From the IMG/VR virus record IMGVR_UViG_3300048587_000976, positions 1 to 30,998 of that record: 30,998 nucleotides of DNA; one strand, written 5' to 3'. The translations under genes were made by a program, and so were the position numbers. Each line of letters begins with the position of its first letter. The stretch's first letter is position 1. The stretch comes from a virus. Positions 15,901-22,663 of the stretch are shown in pieces. The notes beneath the pieces are model-generated. The model was given only the letters and a program-made list of their open reading frames with translations, did not search any database and was not told the DNA's origin.

Positions 15901-16662
15901 GGCCAGATGCTCGTGCAGTTCAACGAGCATCTCGTGCAGGGATCTTGATCCGGCCGGTCCCAGTAGCTCAACCTCCGGTCGGAATACCTCCTCGAACTGG
16001 TCAATAACGAGCAGCAGATTGGGCCTGCCGGAGCGGAAGCCGCGCGTTAGTCTCGCATCCCGCTCATTCAACTCGTTCAGTACAAAGTCCAGCAAGCGTC
16101 TTGCCGGGCTGATGTCAGCGCGCGCGCCCGACTCTACACAGAAGTTCGCCATAAATCTGTCGCGAGCCGCCTTCGCGCGCTGCTTTGCATCACCTTCCGG
16201 CGCGGCGTCGAGATCTCGACCGCCCGATTGATCCGGAAACTCCTCGGCTATCAGATCCCCCAAGCTGGTGGCCAGTTCCTCCATCGGCGCTGTTCGAGGC
16301 CGAAATTCGGCAGCATACCAGTTTCCTGTTCGGCCCGGGATGCGGTCGGCACCGGTCAGGCGCGGCATGATTCCAGCGCGGACGAGCGACGACTTGCCCG
16401 AACCCGATCCGCCAATGACAAAAAGCAGGCGCTTCGCAGCGAGTTCTTCCCGAACCAAGCGCAGCATTCGTTCGCGACCGAAAAAGACGTCGCCTTCTGC
16501 TGGTGTAAAGCTGCGCAACCCGGGATAGGGCCGCGGGGGCAATCGTGCGCCTCCGTCGTGCAACGATTCGCCTTTTTGAAGACGGTCAAACGCCTCGAGC
16601 ATGCGCGCCATTGGGTCAGCAACACCCGCGGCCCGATCCTCTTGGTGCGGCGAGGAGCTCAT
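12964..16662 (-). CDS. nSTAND1 NTPase with transmembrane segment
   Basis: A 1232-residue STAND-class P-loop NTPase of the nSTAND1 type. Hallmarks: 'PYPGLRSF' (45-52), FFGRE (60-64), Walker A GGSGSGKSS (84-92), Walker B 'LLLVIDQFEEVF' (216-227), 'VIATMRSEEY' near 275-280 and 'DISHEALLRNW' (543-553). A hydrophobic stretch at about 685-703 ('GKIAGAALLLAAGF') looks like a membrane helix, followed by about 530 residues without recognisable WD40 or TPR repeats. STAND NTPases oligomerise on ligand sensing and activate effectors, so this is the likely switch of the locus, tethered to the inner membrane. Its ATG overlaps the stop of the EAD1 gene by one base (TGATG). Two possible wHTH/helical segments lie between the NTPase core and the membrane helix. 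The C-terminal part is the presumed sensor and is unrecognised. Confidence 0.88.
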   Translation of the reverse strand: MSSSPHQEDRAAGVADPMARMLEAFDRLQKGESLHDGGARLPPRPYPGLRSFTPAEGDVFFGRERMLRLVREELAAKRLLFVIGGSGSGKSSLVRAGIMPRLTGADRIPGRTGNWYAAEFRPRTAPMEELATSLGDLIAEEFPDQSGGRDLDAAPEGDAKQRAKAARDRFMANFCVESGARADISPARRLLDFVLNELNERDARLTRGFRSGRPNLLLVIDQFEEVFRPEVELLGPAGSRSLHEMLVELHEHLAVENRTLGDKSPRGAGGLYVIATMRSEEYHRIADHPGLARVANSGNFMIDLFDPGSEASASAAQDSDDLRAAIVSPARRVMVGWGLGSEAQHGQQDWPFDPDAVTELLEAARLLSMGIGHRPDVLPLLQHALRVWWEKAVESWRGAGAVTTPLLATAILQGGGTAGAESAVDLVACLESGANEAALKAKHAFVRVLGSDKDGSTDVLAEAALQAIFRALARVDDRGNLARRFADSAAIAEYLIADLEGRRLAVPEGSRILAALDAALRQLSDYGYIAGGELVDGRQRPWDISHEALLRNWSRCRTWLAAPIEAARALESIAQQAPALPPDASPSVLRSSVSKSLISALKTAVGDRPTLPQAWTDLQLEGLLARSEVARSWGVSRASRDDVANVRTRIETTVRSAEVAHRLADDEKAASEARADWQKRLIKLGKIAGAALLLAAGFSGYQWLEARGAHKQTQRILENSVAYGLTTAAVPARAGEWPPVLLAYVLLGADLLHDDRFRNMFEFRDLPERQRIARSDWDWAARSVLGFRYRLIGATEFGNTRTPERTGRLFCVTPSKDDSPENWGQAVASLPLPSSQGSQYAGVRLSQESLLLGTRVRSGESFQAARTDFGILVTQQTRACLSENGTLLVVAQPNNPKPELYELQWTPCPGQRECDSDQNGGQLHARFIPVIAGANAGWEPPQGSFPCAVSVAYYSVPADPEYGAISAASEASLVRISFDPRLDGVPCDIVGAMRSALDARSVELAPTMWKAIEEATSFNTQQPFDIGAVRRMLSARGVSLPAAAWEVLEELSARRFILEYYQGVFGFRSPQVSRAQPGRPAQPNCGQPSTVEPGSANPRRTCEVRIPDRLGGGTARAFAYVAPAPDNHLRIELIQPDATRFFVGLLRIPSADINYAWIDELSGDLIVEDSRSGQLWRILADQRALARLMRLRACDSPNQALQSPALFAGMPPRRELCQRLGTPSSPSPQSPP

Positions 16663-18023
16663 CAGGGTGACTTACCGAACCACCAAGCTCTCAGACGATT
16701 CTGAAAGCCACGCTCATAATCCGCAACGGGCATCATCGCCTCCGGCGTTCCTTCGAGATGGAGGAAGCGCCATTCGGGCAAATCGGTGGGTCGCGCGTAT
16801 TCATTGTAGGGATGGTGATCGCGCGTGAGATGTAGGAGACCGGCCCCAAAGATCCGCGTTGGGGGTTGACGGTCAGTAGCATCGGCGGCGCGGATCTTGT
16901 CGGTGATCGCCGCGAGCTTGCTGCGCAGCTCACTAACAAGATCGGACGTCGGTTTCACGTTCAAATCATGCGCTACGACGATAACTCTCCGGGGAGTTCT
17001 GGCCCTAATCTGGCTGGCGAGCATCGCACCACCCTCCCACCACTGCAGACTGGGTGAGACAGAGATGGCAGCGTGCACGATTGTCGCGACCCTTTCCCGA
17101 AGCGATTCACGGAGAACGAAGCCATCGTCATAACTCTCTTCCATCGTCAGGAGCGGCTTATCTGTCGATGGTTGGGGCTCAATGAGGTTAGCCATTCCCC
17201 CTGGGTCGGCGTGGATGAACTCCAAGCCGTCGGCCCGCGGCCCAAGGCATGGGCCAAGTTTCGGATGGTCTAGCGTCTTGGGAACCCAGATAATAAAGCG
17301 GCTTGGCCGCCATGCCGCGGTGCCTCTATCGCTACTTTGGATCACACTAGACAGATCGTCGCGAAACCCAATAGCTTCAGACTGAGCCCAAGATACCGCT
17401 TCTCGTGCCGCTGCTGGCTGAACAACGATTGCCCTTGCCGCTTGAGTCGACGTGAGTGCAGGGCTCTGGCTGCTCGGATCCGCAATGGCGGTCCAACCGT
17501 CACCAGTCTTATCGATGCTTACCCCGCGGGCGGCCACAATCCGTTCGAGCTCAGCGGAAGCTTCGCTGACTGGCTTTGAAGCAGCGCCGGCTGTCGGGTG
17601 ACCCAACAGCAGCAAGCACTTTCGCTCCGGCGGGGCTGGAGGCGGATTCGCGCTACCGTCGATCTGATGGCGGGCAGCGTCGGAAGATGACGCCTCAGGC
17701 TCGCTGTCGACGGCTCTTGGCGTCCAGCAGACCCTTAGCTTCCCCGCGACGGACTGTATCGGCAGACTAGCCGGAGCCGCATCAAGCGCTGCAAGGATAA
17801 GCTTACTAACCCACCTCTGCCCGACAGCGAGTTTGATCACGTCGCCGATCACTACAGACTTCGCGTTATCAATCCTCACCTCATCCTCGAGGCGAAAATT
17901 CGTCCTGAAGTATATGGCGACGGCTAAGCGCTTCGGATTCTCAATACTGTCCATGAGGGCGTTGTACAAAGCCAGGCGCGTGGCTTCATCGAGCGCCTCA
18001 GAGTCTTCGAATGGCTCAGTCAT
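16662..18023 (-). CDS. EAD1-domain protein with unrecognised alpha/beta C-terminal region
   Basis: A 453-residue protein. Residues about 10-96 form an effector-associated domain 1 (EAD1), a predicted death-domain-like helical adaptor: 'RLAVAIYFRTNFRLEDEV', 'VIGDVIKLAVGQRW'. The same blocks occur at the N-terminus of the EAD1-protease at 21430-22548, so the two proteins are expected to bind through this domain. A proline-rich linker (100-132) leads to a region with alternating strands and helices ('KCLLLLGHP', 'RAIVVQPAAAREAVSWAQ', 'RFIIWVPKTL', 'RRVIVVAHDL'), perhaps two Rossmann-like units; a degenerate TIR-like fold is possible but I see no catalytic Glu in the usual context. ATG overlaps the upstream stop (ATGA), and the stop overlaps the nSTAND1 start. 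Probably the adaptor that passes the NTPase signal on. Confidence 0.8.
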   Translation of the reverse strand: MTEPFEDSEALDEATRLALYNALMDSIENPKRLAVAIYFRTNFRLEDEVRIDNAKSVVIGDVIKLAVGQRWVSKLILAALDAAPASLPIQSVAGKLRVCWTPRAVDSEPEASSSDAARHQIDGSANPPPAPPERKCLLLLGHPTAGAASKPVSEASAELERIVAARGVSIDKTGDGWTAIADPSSQSPALTSTQAARAIVVQPAAAREAVSWAQSEAIGFRDDLSSVIQSSDRGTAAWRPSRFIIWVPKTLDHPKLGPCLGPRADGLEFIHADPGGMANLIEPQPSTDKPLLTMEESYDDGFVLRESLRERVATIVHAAISVSPSLQWWEGGAMLASQIRARTPRRVIVVAHDLNVKPTSDLVSELRSKLAAITDKIRAADATDRQPPTRIFGAGLLHLTRDHHPYNEYARPTDLPEWRFLHLEGTPEAMMPVADYERGFQNRLRAWWFGKSP

Positions 18024-19936
18024 CGACGCCGGCCATATAGGTCGAGGTCTGCGAACGATCCCAGGCGACGCAGCGCCAGTGTTGGTGGCGCCGGGCTTTC
18101 CAACTCGCCACTTCCAGCGCCCTGAGTGGCGAAGGCGAAGCGCTCTTCGGCGCGGCGCACCAGACGTTTGGCGTCGCTTCCAATCAAGTCAGGGCTCGTC
18201 AAACACACGCGCCGGAACGCCGCAAGGGCAGCGCGTGCCTCTGTACCATCACCGCGCACGTGAACCGCGGTTCGTACCGCTTCCCAAGCATCGCGCAGAT
18301 CTGGGACCGCCAACCAATCCTCGCGCTGAGATGCTCGCTCGACTGAGAACACAACATATGGATGATCAACGACTGCCCGGCCGTCGGGCCAGAGCAAACG
18401 GAAGTCGCTTGGATCGAGGCGCAGCCTCCCAGGCTCCGGCACCTGCTCCCGAGGCGCGCCCATCGATACCCAAACTCCGGTCCTAAGCGGATTGAAGCCC
18501 CGAACGACACCACACTCGAGATCTGCCGCGCCCGACGTGCCGAAAAGAAGCTCGGCCGCACTACGTAGCGGTGCGACGTACGCTTCGGCTGCCTTGAGAA
18601 AGCCGAGAGCGCTCGTCTCGGCCAGTTGGCTTAATAGCGTCAGGTAGGGCCCTGCCAAATCACTAGACTTCACAGAGAACAGCCCTAGCGACAGACGCAG
18701 GTCGCCCCTATAGGGCGCAGGGCCGAAAACAGGCCGATCGATCTGCAGCAGCTTGCCCTGCCCACCGGGATCGATATCTCGGAAGCCGTCTGGCGCGAGC
18801 ACTGCCTGCCGTTCGATTCGCCCAGTTCCGCCCTCGTAGATCATGTCGCAGCGCGCATGCACGGCAGCGTGATAGCGGCTCGTCCATCTGCGGGCGTTGA
18901 CGATCCGGGCCGCGAGGACCCGCAGGGCCACGTAGCTCGTGTCGGGCTCGATCTCCACCCCCGTTTCAGGCCTTCCTGCAGGCGGCCCGATCTCCGCGAA
19001 GACCCGATCACGCGTAGGCTCCTCAACCACCGACCGCAGCCAACCCAATAACCAGCCGCCCCCTCGCTCCGCCGCAGCGGTTTCGATGCTCCGCAAGGGC
19101 GGCGCCTTCTCGGCAATCGCATTCGCCCTGACGCCGGAAGGAGCAAACATGGTCTCCAGTCCGCGCTCGAACAGCGCCGCCTCAGCCTCGCGGCGCCGCA
19201 GCAGGCCCGCCATGTTCGGGACGTCCTGCCAGAGTCTCCGCATTGCGCGCAGTTCGCCCGGGATTGCGGCGAAGTTCTCGCTCTGCATGTGATCGCGAAT
19301 CGCCCGCATCTCGCGGAAGCGATCTCCCTCTCGCCGGAAGGAGGTACCGCGATTGTAAACGAGAGAGACGAGGGCGCCGAGGCAGTCGCCGTTGAGCAAT
19401 TTGGTGTTTGGCAGCGCCCGCTCGGTGGTACCCGTGTAGAGCGGCAGCGTCCTGGTGCGAAATACGTGCTCCGCCTCAGTCCATGGCACCGAGATGTCTG
19501 CGAAATCCTTAACAAGATCGCGGGCTGCCTCGCCGTTCACGCCGCAGGCGCGCGCGAGGCGCGAGATCACACTCGGCTCGAGGCTGCCGCCCCAGTCCTC
19601 CTCCAAGGTCGCCGCGTCCACGTAGCCGAGATCATACCCGATCCCGATGGTGACGCCCGAGGCGCCGTGGGGCCAGATGGGCGCGCGGTAGCGCCGTTCG
19701 TAGACGGACTGGCTGGTCACCTCAAACGCGATGACTAAGGCGGCTGCGGACGCCGAGACCTGTGTCTCGCTCGGCGCGCCGGGCAGCGCGGGCCGCTCAA
19801 GCTGGGCTAGCTCTACCTCGGCTGCTACGTCGTCGGCGCGAGCGGTCGTGGATGCGATGGCAGCGTCCTCATCGGCGCACGCAATGTCGAGAATTTCCTC
19901 GAAGCTCAGCGATTTTGCGCGCGCGTTCGTATCCAT
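18020..19936 (-). CDS. Lysozyme-like (pesticin-type) domain protein with long C-terminal extension
   Basis: A 638-residue protein, first gene of the five-gene operon. Residues about 65-270 resemble the T4-lysozyme/pesticin-type muramidase fold: 'ALVIAFEVTSQSVYERRY' supplies a catalytic-type Glu, followed by 'GVTIGIGYDLGYVD', the beta-hairpin of these lysozymes, and 'LNGDCLGALVSLVYNRGTSF'. The C-terminal 300 residues include 'VFGPAPYRGDLRLSLGLFSVKSSDLAGPYLTLLSQLA', a conserved-looking block I cannot assign. No signal peptide is seen; the N-terminus is acidic and polar. GAGG lies eight bases before the ATG. Having a peptidoglycan-cleaving-type domain fused to an unknown module in a STAND operon suggests either the toxic effector or a recognition module that has lost secretion. 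Not part of the prophage: it is on the far side of the protease operon. Confidence 0.72.
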   Translation of the reverse strand: MDTNARAKSLSFEEILDIACADEDAAIASTTARADDVAAEVELAQLERPALPGAPSETQVSASAAALVIAFEVTSQSVYERRYRAPIWPHGASGVTIGIGYDLGYVDAATLEEDWGGSLEPSVISRLARACGVNGEAARDLVKDFADISVPWTEAEHVFRTRTLPLYTGTTERALPNTKLLNGDCLGALVSLVYNRGTSFRREGDRFREMRAIRDHMQSENFAAIPGELRAMRRLWQDVPNMAGLLRRREAEAALFERGLETMFAPSGVRANAIAEKAPPLRSIETAAAERGGGWLLGWLRSVVEEPTRDRVFAEIGPPAGRPETGVEIEPDTSYVALRVLAARIVNARRWTSRYHAAVHARCDMIYEGGTGRIERQAVLAPDGFRDIDPGGQGKLLQIDRPVFGPAPYRGDLRLSLGLFSVKSSDLAGPYLTLLSQLAETSALGFLKAAEAYVAPLRSAAELLFGTSGAADLECGVVRGFNPLRTGVWVSMGAPREQVPEPGRLRLDPSDFRLLWPDGRAVVDHPYVVFSVERASQREDWLAVPDLRDAWEAVRTAVHVRGDGTEARAALAAFRRVCLTSPDLIGSDAKRLVRRAEERFAFATQGAGSGELESPAPPTLALRRLGSFADLDLYGRRR

Positions 19937-20126
19937 GCTGAGGACCTCTATACACGGCTGCGTGCAAATTTCAGTCTTCGGCCCTAGACCGAATACTTCC
20001 TAGCCACGCCCAAGCGCAATTCTGGTATGAATGGTCGAATTCTTCTGCATTCCACACGCACCGACATACTGTGTCAAACATTTTTCGTTTCGAAATCGCG
20101 ATCGATGTGATCTACCTTTCCATCCG
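19937..20126. promoter_or_regulatory. Divergent promoter region of the nSTAND1 operon and protease operon
   Basis: A 190-base, AT-richer gap between divergent genes. It should hold the promoters for both. I see an AT-rich stretch with 'TGTGTCAAACATTTTTCG' at about 20070-20088 and small palindromes (TTCGAA, TCGCGA, ATCGAT) at 20090-20106, but no confident -35/-10 pair. Shared control of the two operons is likely given the shared EAD1 domain. Confidence 0.5.
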
Positions 20127-21386
20127 ATGGAAGAAATCTCTTCGGCTGTCGGCTCCACCGGCACCAGCAACCGTCGGGACGAGCGCGGCCGTGCCGCCTC
20201 CGCCTATCTGCGTATTCTTGGGCACAGCGCCATCGGCAGCGCGCTGGAGAGTGTGAGCGCCGGCGAAGCTGCATCCGAGGCGGCTCGCGCGTTGCGGCCC
20301 ACCATCCGAGAGCTGGTGGATCGACTGCAGCGCCGCTTCGCGGCCGGGGATCGTGGTGTCGGCGCTCCCGACCTGGAGACGCTGCGCCTGCGCCAGCAGG
20401 TGCTGGGCGACGCCGAGCGGGCGCTGGAAAAGGCGACGCGCGACCCGACGGGCGCGCGGCTCGACGGCCGTGACGTGTTCGCCTTGGAGGCGCTAGTGCG
20501 CACCAAAGGCCGCCCCGCGCTTCTCGTGCAGAACGGCACTTTCGACCCGGACGACCCGGAGATCGACGAGTACTGGGCCGACGCGCTGGCGGTCGCTGGG
20601 CCCCGCATCCCGGAGGTGATCCGCTCGGTCGGGCGGATCGAGCTCGACGGCCAACACACCGGCACTGGCCTGTTGGTGGCGCCAGCCCTGCTGATGACCA
20701 ACCGCCATGTGCTGGAGGCGCTGGTCCTCGACCCCTCGGGGGCTGGTGGCTGGGAATTCGCGGGACGCGTCGAAGTTGACTTCAAAGCGGAGCTCGGAGC
20801 TCACGAGAGGTTCGCCTTCCGCATCACGGGGGTCGCATTCGCGGGGCCTGCGCAAATCGGCGAGACCGTAGACCTTCGCAAGCTCGACCTCGCGCTGCTG
20901 ACAGTAGATGAGCGGAACGCGCAGAATGCGGCGTTGCCGCTGCCCCTTCCCCTCGTGTCCAACAGTGGGGCCGCACAGGGACGGCGAGACCTCGCTATCG
21001 TCGGGTATCCCGCCAAGCCATCGCGGCTGCCTCGCTCCGCAGACGGCCGTATTGAACCAGAGGTCCTCGCGGCGCTCGAACGCATCTTCAGGTTCCAATA
21101 CGAAGTGAAGCGCCTAGCGCTCGGACGCGTAGATCGACGCCTTGGAACGGTTGCGGGCGATGCCGAGCCGGCATGGGCTCTTGGACACGACGCGACGACT
21201 CTTGGCGGCAACTCGGGATCGCCGGTAGCGATGCTGCAGAGTGATGAGGACGGCAGGTTGCCCGTCCTGGCGCTGCACATGGGCGGCCAATGGCTTCTGC
21301 AGAACTATGCACATGTGCTCGCAGCGGTGCCGGCACTGCGCGGCGGTCGGGAGATCGAGCAAGCCGCAGCGATGCGGTGGACATAG
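20127..21386 (+). CDS. Trypsin-like serine protease with helical N-terminal region
   Basis: A 419-residue S1-type (HtrA-like, non-secreted) protease. The predicted triad is intact: His194 in 'LLMTNRHVLEA', Asp254 in 'KLDLALLTVD' and Ser363 in 'GGNSGSPV', with 'GTGLLVAPALL' as the preceding strand and 'DLAIVGYPAKP' before the serine. The first 130 residues are helix-rich ('AASAYLRILGHSAIGSAL', 'TIRELVDRLQRRF') and do not match EAD1, so a different adaptor may be present. I chose ATG 20127 because upstream codons to an earlier ATG (20031) have intergenic-like composition. No signal peptide, so it should act in the cytoplasm, as proteases of bacterial conflict systems do. It is followed 43 bases later by the EAD1-protease, probably in one operon. 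Its target might be the EAD1 or nSTAND1 partner, or a pro-effector. Confidence 0.85.
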   Translation: MEEISSAVGSTGTSNRRDERGRAASAYLRILGHSAIGSALESVSAGEAASEAARALRPTIRELVDRLQRRFAAGDRGVGAPDLETLRLRQQVLGDAERALEKATRDPTGARLDGRDVFALEALVRTKGRPALLVQNGTFDPDDPEIDEYWADALAVAGPRIPEVIRSVGRIELDGQHTGTGLLVAPALLMTNRHVLEALVLDPSGAGGWEFAGRVEVDFKAELGAHERFAFRITGVAFAGPAQIGETVDLRKLDLALLTVDERNAQNAALPLPLPLVSNSGAAQGRRDLAIVGYPAKPSRLPRSADGRIEPEVLAALERIFRFQYEVKRLALGRVDRRLGTVAGDAEPAWALGHDATTLGGNSGSPVAMLQSDEDGRLPVLALHMGGQWLLQNYAHVLAAVPALRGGREIEQAAAMRWT

Positions 21387-21395
21387 GTGTGAAGT

Positions 21396-21412
21396 AAGCA
21401 TTGCGGGGCGAT
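21396..21412. repeat. 17-bp direct repeat, copy 2
   Basis: Identical to 11102-11118 and in the same orientation. It lies in the 43-base spacer before the EAD1-protease, just upstream of its ribosome binding site, so it may be a regulatory word or a recombination scar. Confidence 0.5.
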
Positions 21413-21429
21413 AGCCGGGGAAAAGGTCG

Positions 21430-22548
21430 ATGAGCGACGAAGAACGTGAGAGGCTGTTGAAAGCTCTCCTCGGCGCGTATCTCACGTCCGAGAGCCTCTC
21501 GAGTGCCATTTGGATCAAGACTGGCGTCAATCTTGCCGACGACATCAACATGCTCGCCGGAAAAAGAACGGTGTTCGGCCAAGCCATCCAGCTTGCCGAA
21601 GGGCAGGAATGGATAGAGCAGTTTGTGCGGGCTACAATGTCCGGCGCACGGCTGTCCGTGCCGCTCAAGGAGGTCGCGGCTTCCTTGGGCCTCGTTCCGC
21701 TACCACCGCCGCCTCCTGCGCCTCCGCCCCTGGCTACGCCGACTGACGGGGCGTTGCAGGACTTCGTCCGCCGGCGTCATCCACTATTGCCCATGAAGTC
21801 CCTCATCGAGCGGATGCAGGCCATCTCCCGCGCAGTCTGCTGGATTGGCCTCCGTGACAACAGGGAGGAGAATCCGCAGATCGGGACTGGCTTCCTGGTC
21901 GGCCCGGACCTGATGCTGACCAACCATCACGTAGTGGATCGGATTGCGCAGGGTAAGTTGGAGCGCGGCGCCGTGGTCTGCCGCTTCGACCGTCTCTCGA
22001 CACAGGGGGGCGCAGGTGGTCCAAGCGTGGGCCTCGCGGAGGGATGGTGCGTCGACAAGGCGCCGCACGCGCCATCCGACACGCAGGCGGGCGGGCGAGA
22101 GCCGAGCGAGGAGGAGCTTGACTACGCGTTGGTAAGGCTAGACAGCGAAATTGGCCGTGCCCCATCAGGCGCGAACGGGAGCGAGCGAGGCTGGCTGCGC
22201 ATCGCGGGCGAGCCGCCGCCGCTGCTGGCACAAGACATCCTCTACGTGGTTCAGCATCCGGCGGAGACAATGGACTTGGAAGAGGGTACCCAACGCATCG
22301 CTGCCGGCGTCGTCTTGGGTTTCGATTCACGCTCTCTACGTGTGCGCTACGACGCGAATACGACGCCCGGCTCATCCGGATCACCCGCGTTTACCTCTGA
22401 TCTCCGTCTCGCCGCCCTGCACCACGGCACAGAGCCACTAAGCGACAGGCGCGGCCAACGGACCTACAACCGCGGTATCCCGTTGCGGCCGATCCTGAAG
22501 CGCATGCGCACCAATGGCGTACCCCAGTTTTGGGAGAACGTTGTCTAG
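21430..22548 (+). CDS. EAD1-trypsin fusion protease
   Basis: A 372-residue protein. Residues 1-88 are an EAD1 adaptor with blocks matching the EAD1 protein of the divergent operon ('SSAIWIKTGVNLADDI', 'VFGQAIQLAEGQEWIEQF'). A proline linker (91-100) leads to a trypsin-like protease with His167 ('LMLTNHHVVD'), Asp231 ('LDYALVRLD') and Ser316 ('TTPGSSGSPAF'). All three catalytic residues are present and no signal peptide is seen. AAGG lies just before the ATG. EAD-trypsin fusions are a recurrent effector architecture in NTP-dependent bacterial conflict systems: the EAD brings the protease to a STAND-controlled complex, where it would cleave a partner or host proteins. The shared EAD1 makes a physical link to the protein encoded at 16662-18023 the most likely wiring. 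Confidence 0.9.
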   Translation: MSDEERERLLKALLGAYLTSESLSSAIWIKTGVNLADDINMLAGKRTVFGQAIQLAEGQEWIEQFVRATMSGARLSVPLKEVAASLGLVPLPPPPPAPPPLATPTDGALQDFVRRRHPLLPMKSLIERMQAISRAVCWIGLRDNREENPQIGTGFLVGPDLMLTNHHVVDRIAQGKLERGAVVCRFDRLSTQGGAGGPSVGLAEGWCVDKAPHAPSDTQAGGREPSEEELDYALVRLDSEIGRAPSGANGSERGWLRIAGEPPPLLAQDILYVVQHPAETMDLEEGTQRIAAGVVLGFDSRSLRVRYDANTTPGSSGSPAFTSDLRLAALHHGTEPLSDRRGQRTYNRGIPLRPILKRMRTNGVPQFWENVV

Positions 22549-22623
22549 CAGATTGCGGATCGGTGGGCTTAGTGCAGGTTGCCCCGGAAACGAGGAGACC
22601 GCTGGAGACGCCGCATGGTTGGA

Positions 22624-22656
22624 GGCGGGTGCGGAGGCGACGGCGCCGCACCCGCC
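22624..22656. terminator. Bidirectional hairpin between convergent operons
   Basis: GGCGGGTGCGG and CCGCACCCGCC form a perfect 11-base stem around an 11-base loop, in the 115-base gap between the protease stop and the phage fibre stop. No T-run on either side, so it may block transcription or RNases rather than act as a classic terminator. It is also a natural boundary for the prophage's left end. Confidence 0.6.
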
Positions 22657-22663
22657 ATCCGGC

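Noticed and set aside
16662-18023. TIR domain in the C-terminal part of the EAD1 protein
   Set aside because: Alternating strand-helix pattern is suggestive, but no TIR catalytic Glu motif could be placed, so it is left unassigned.
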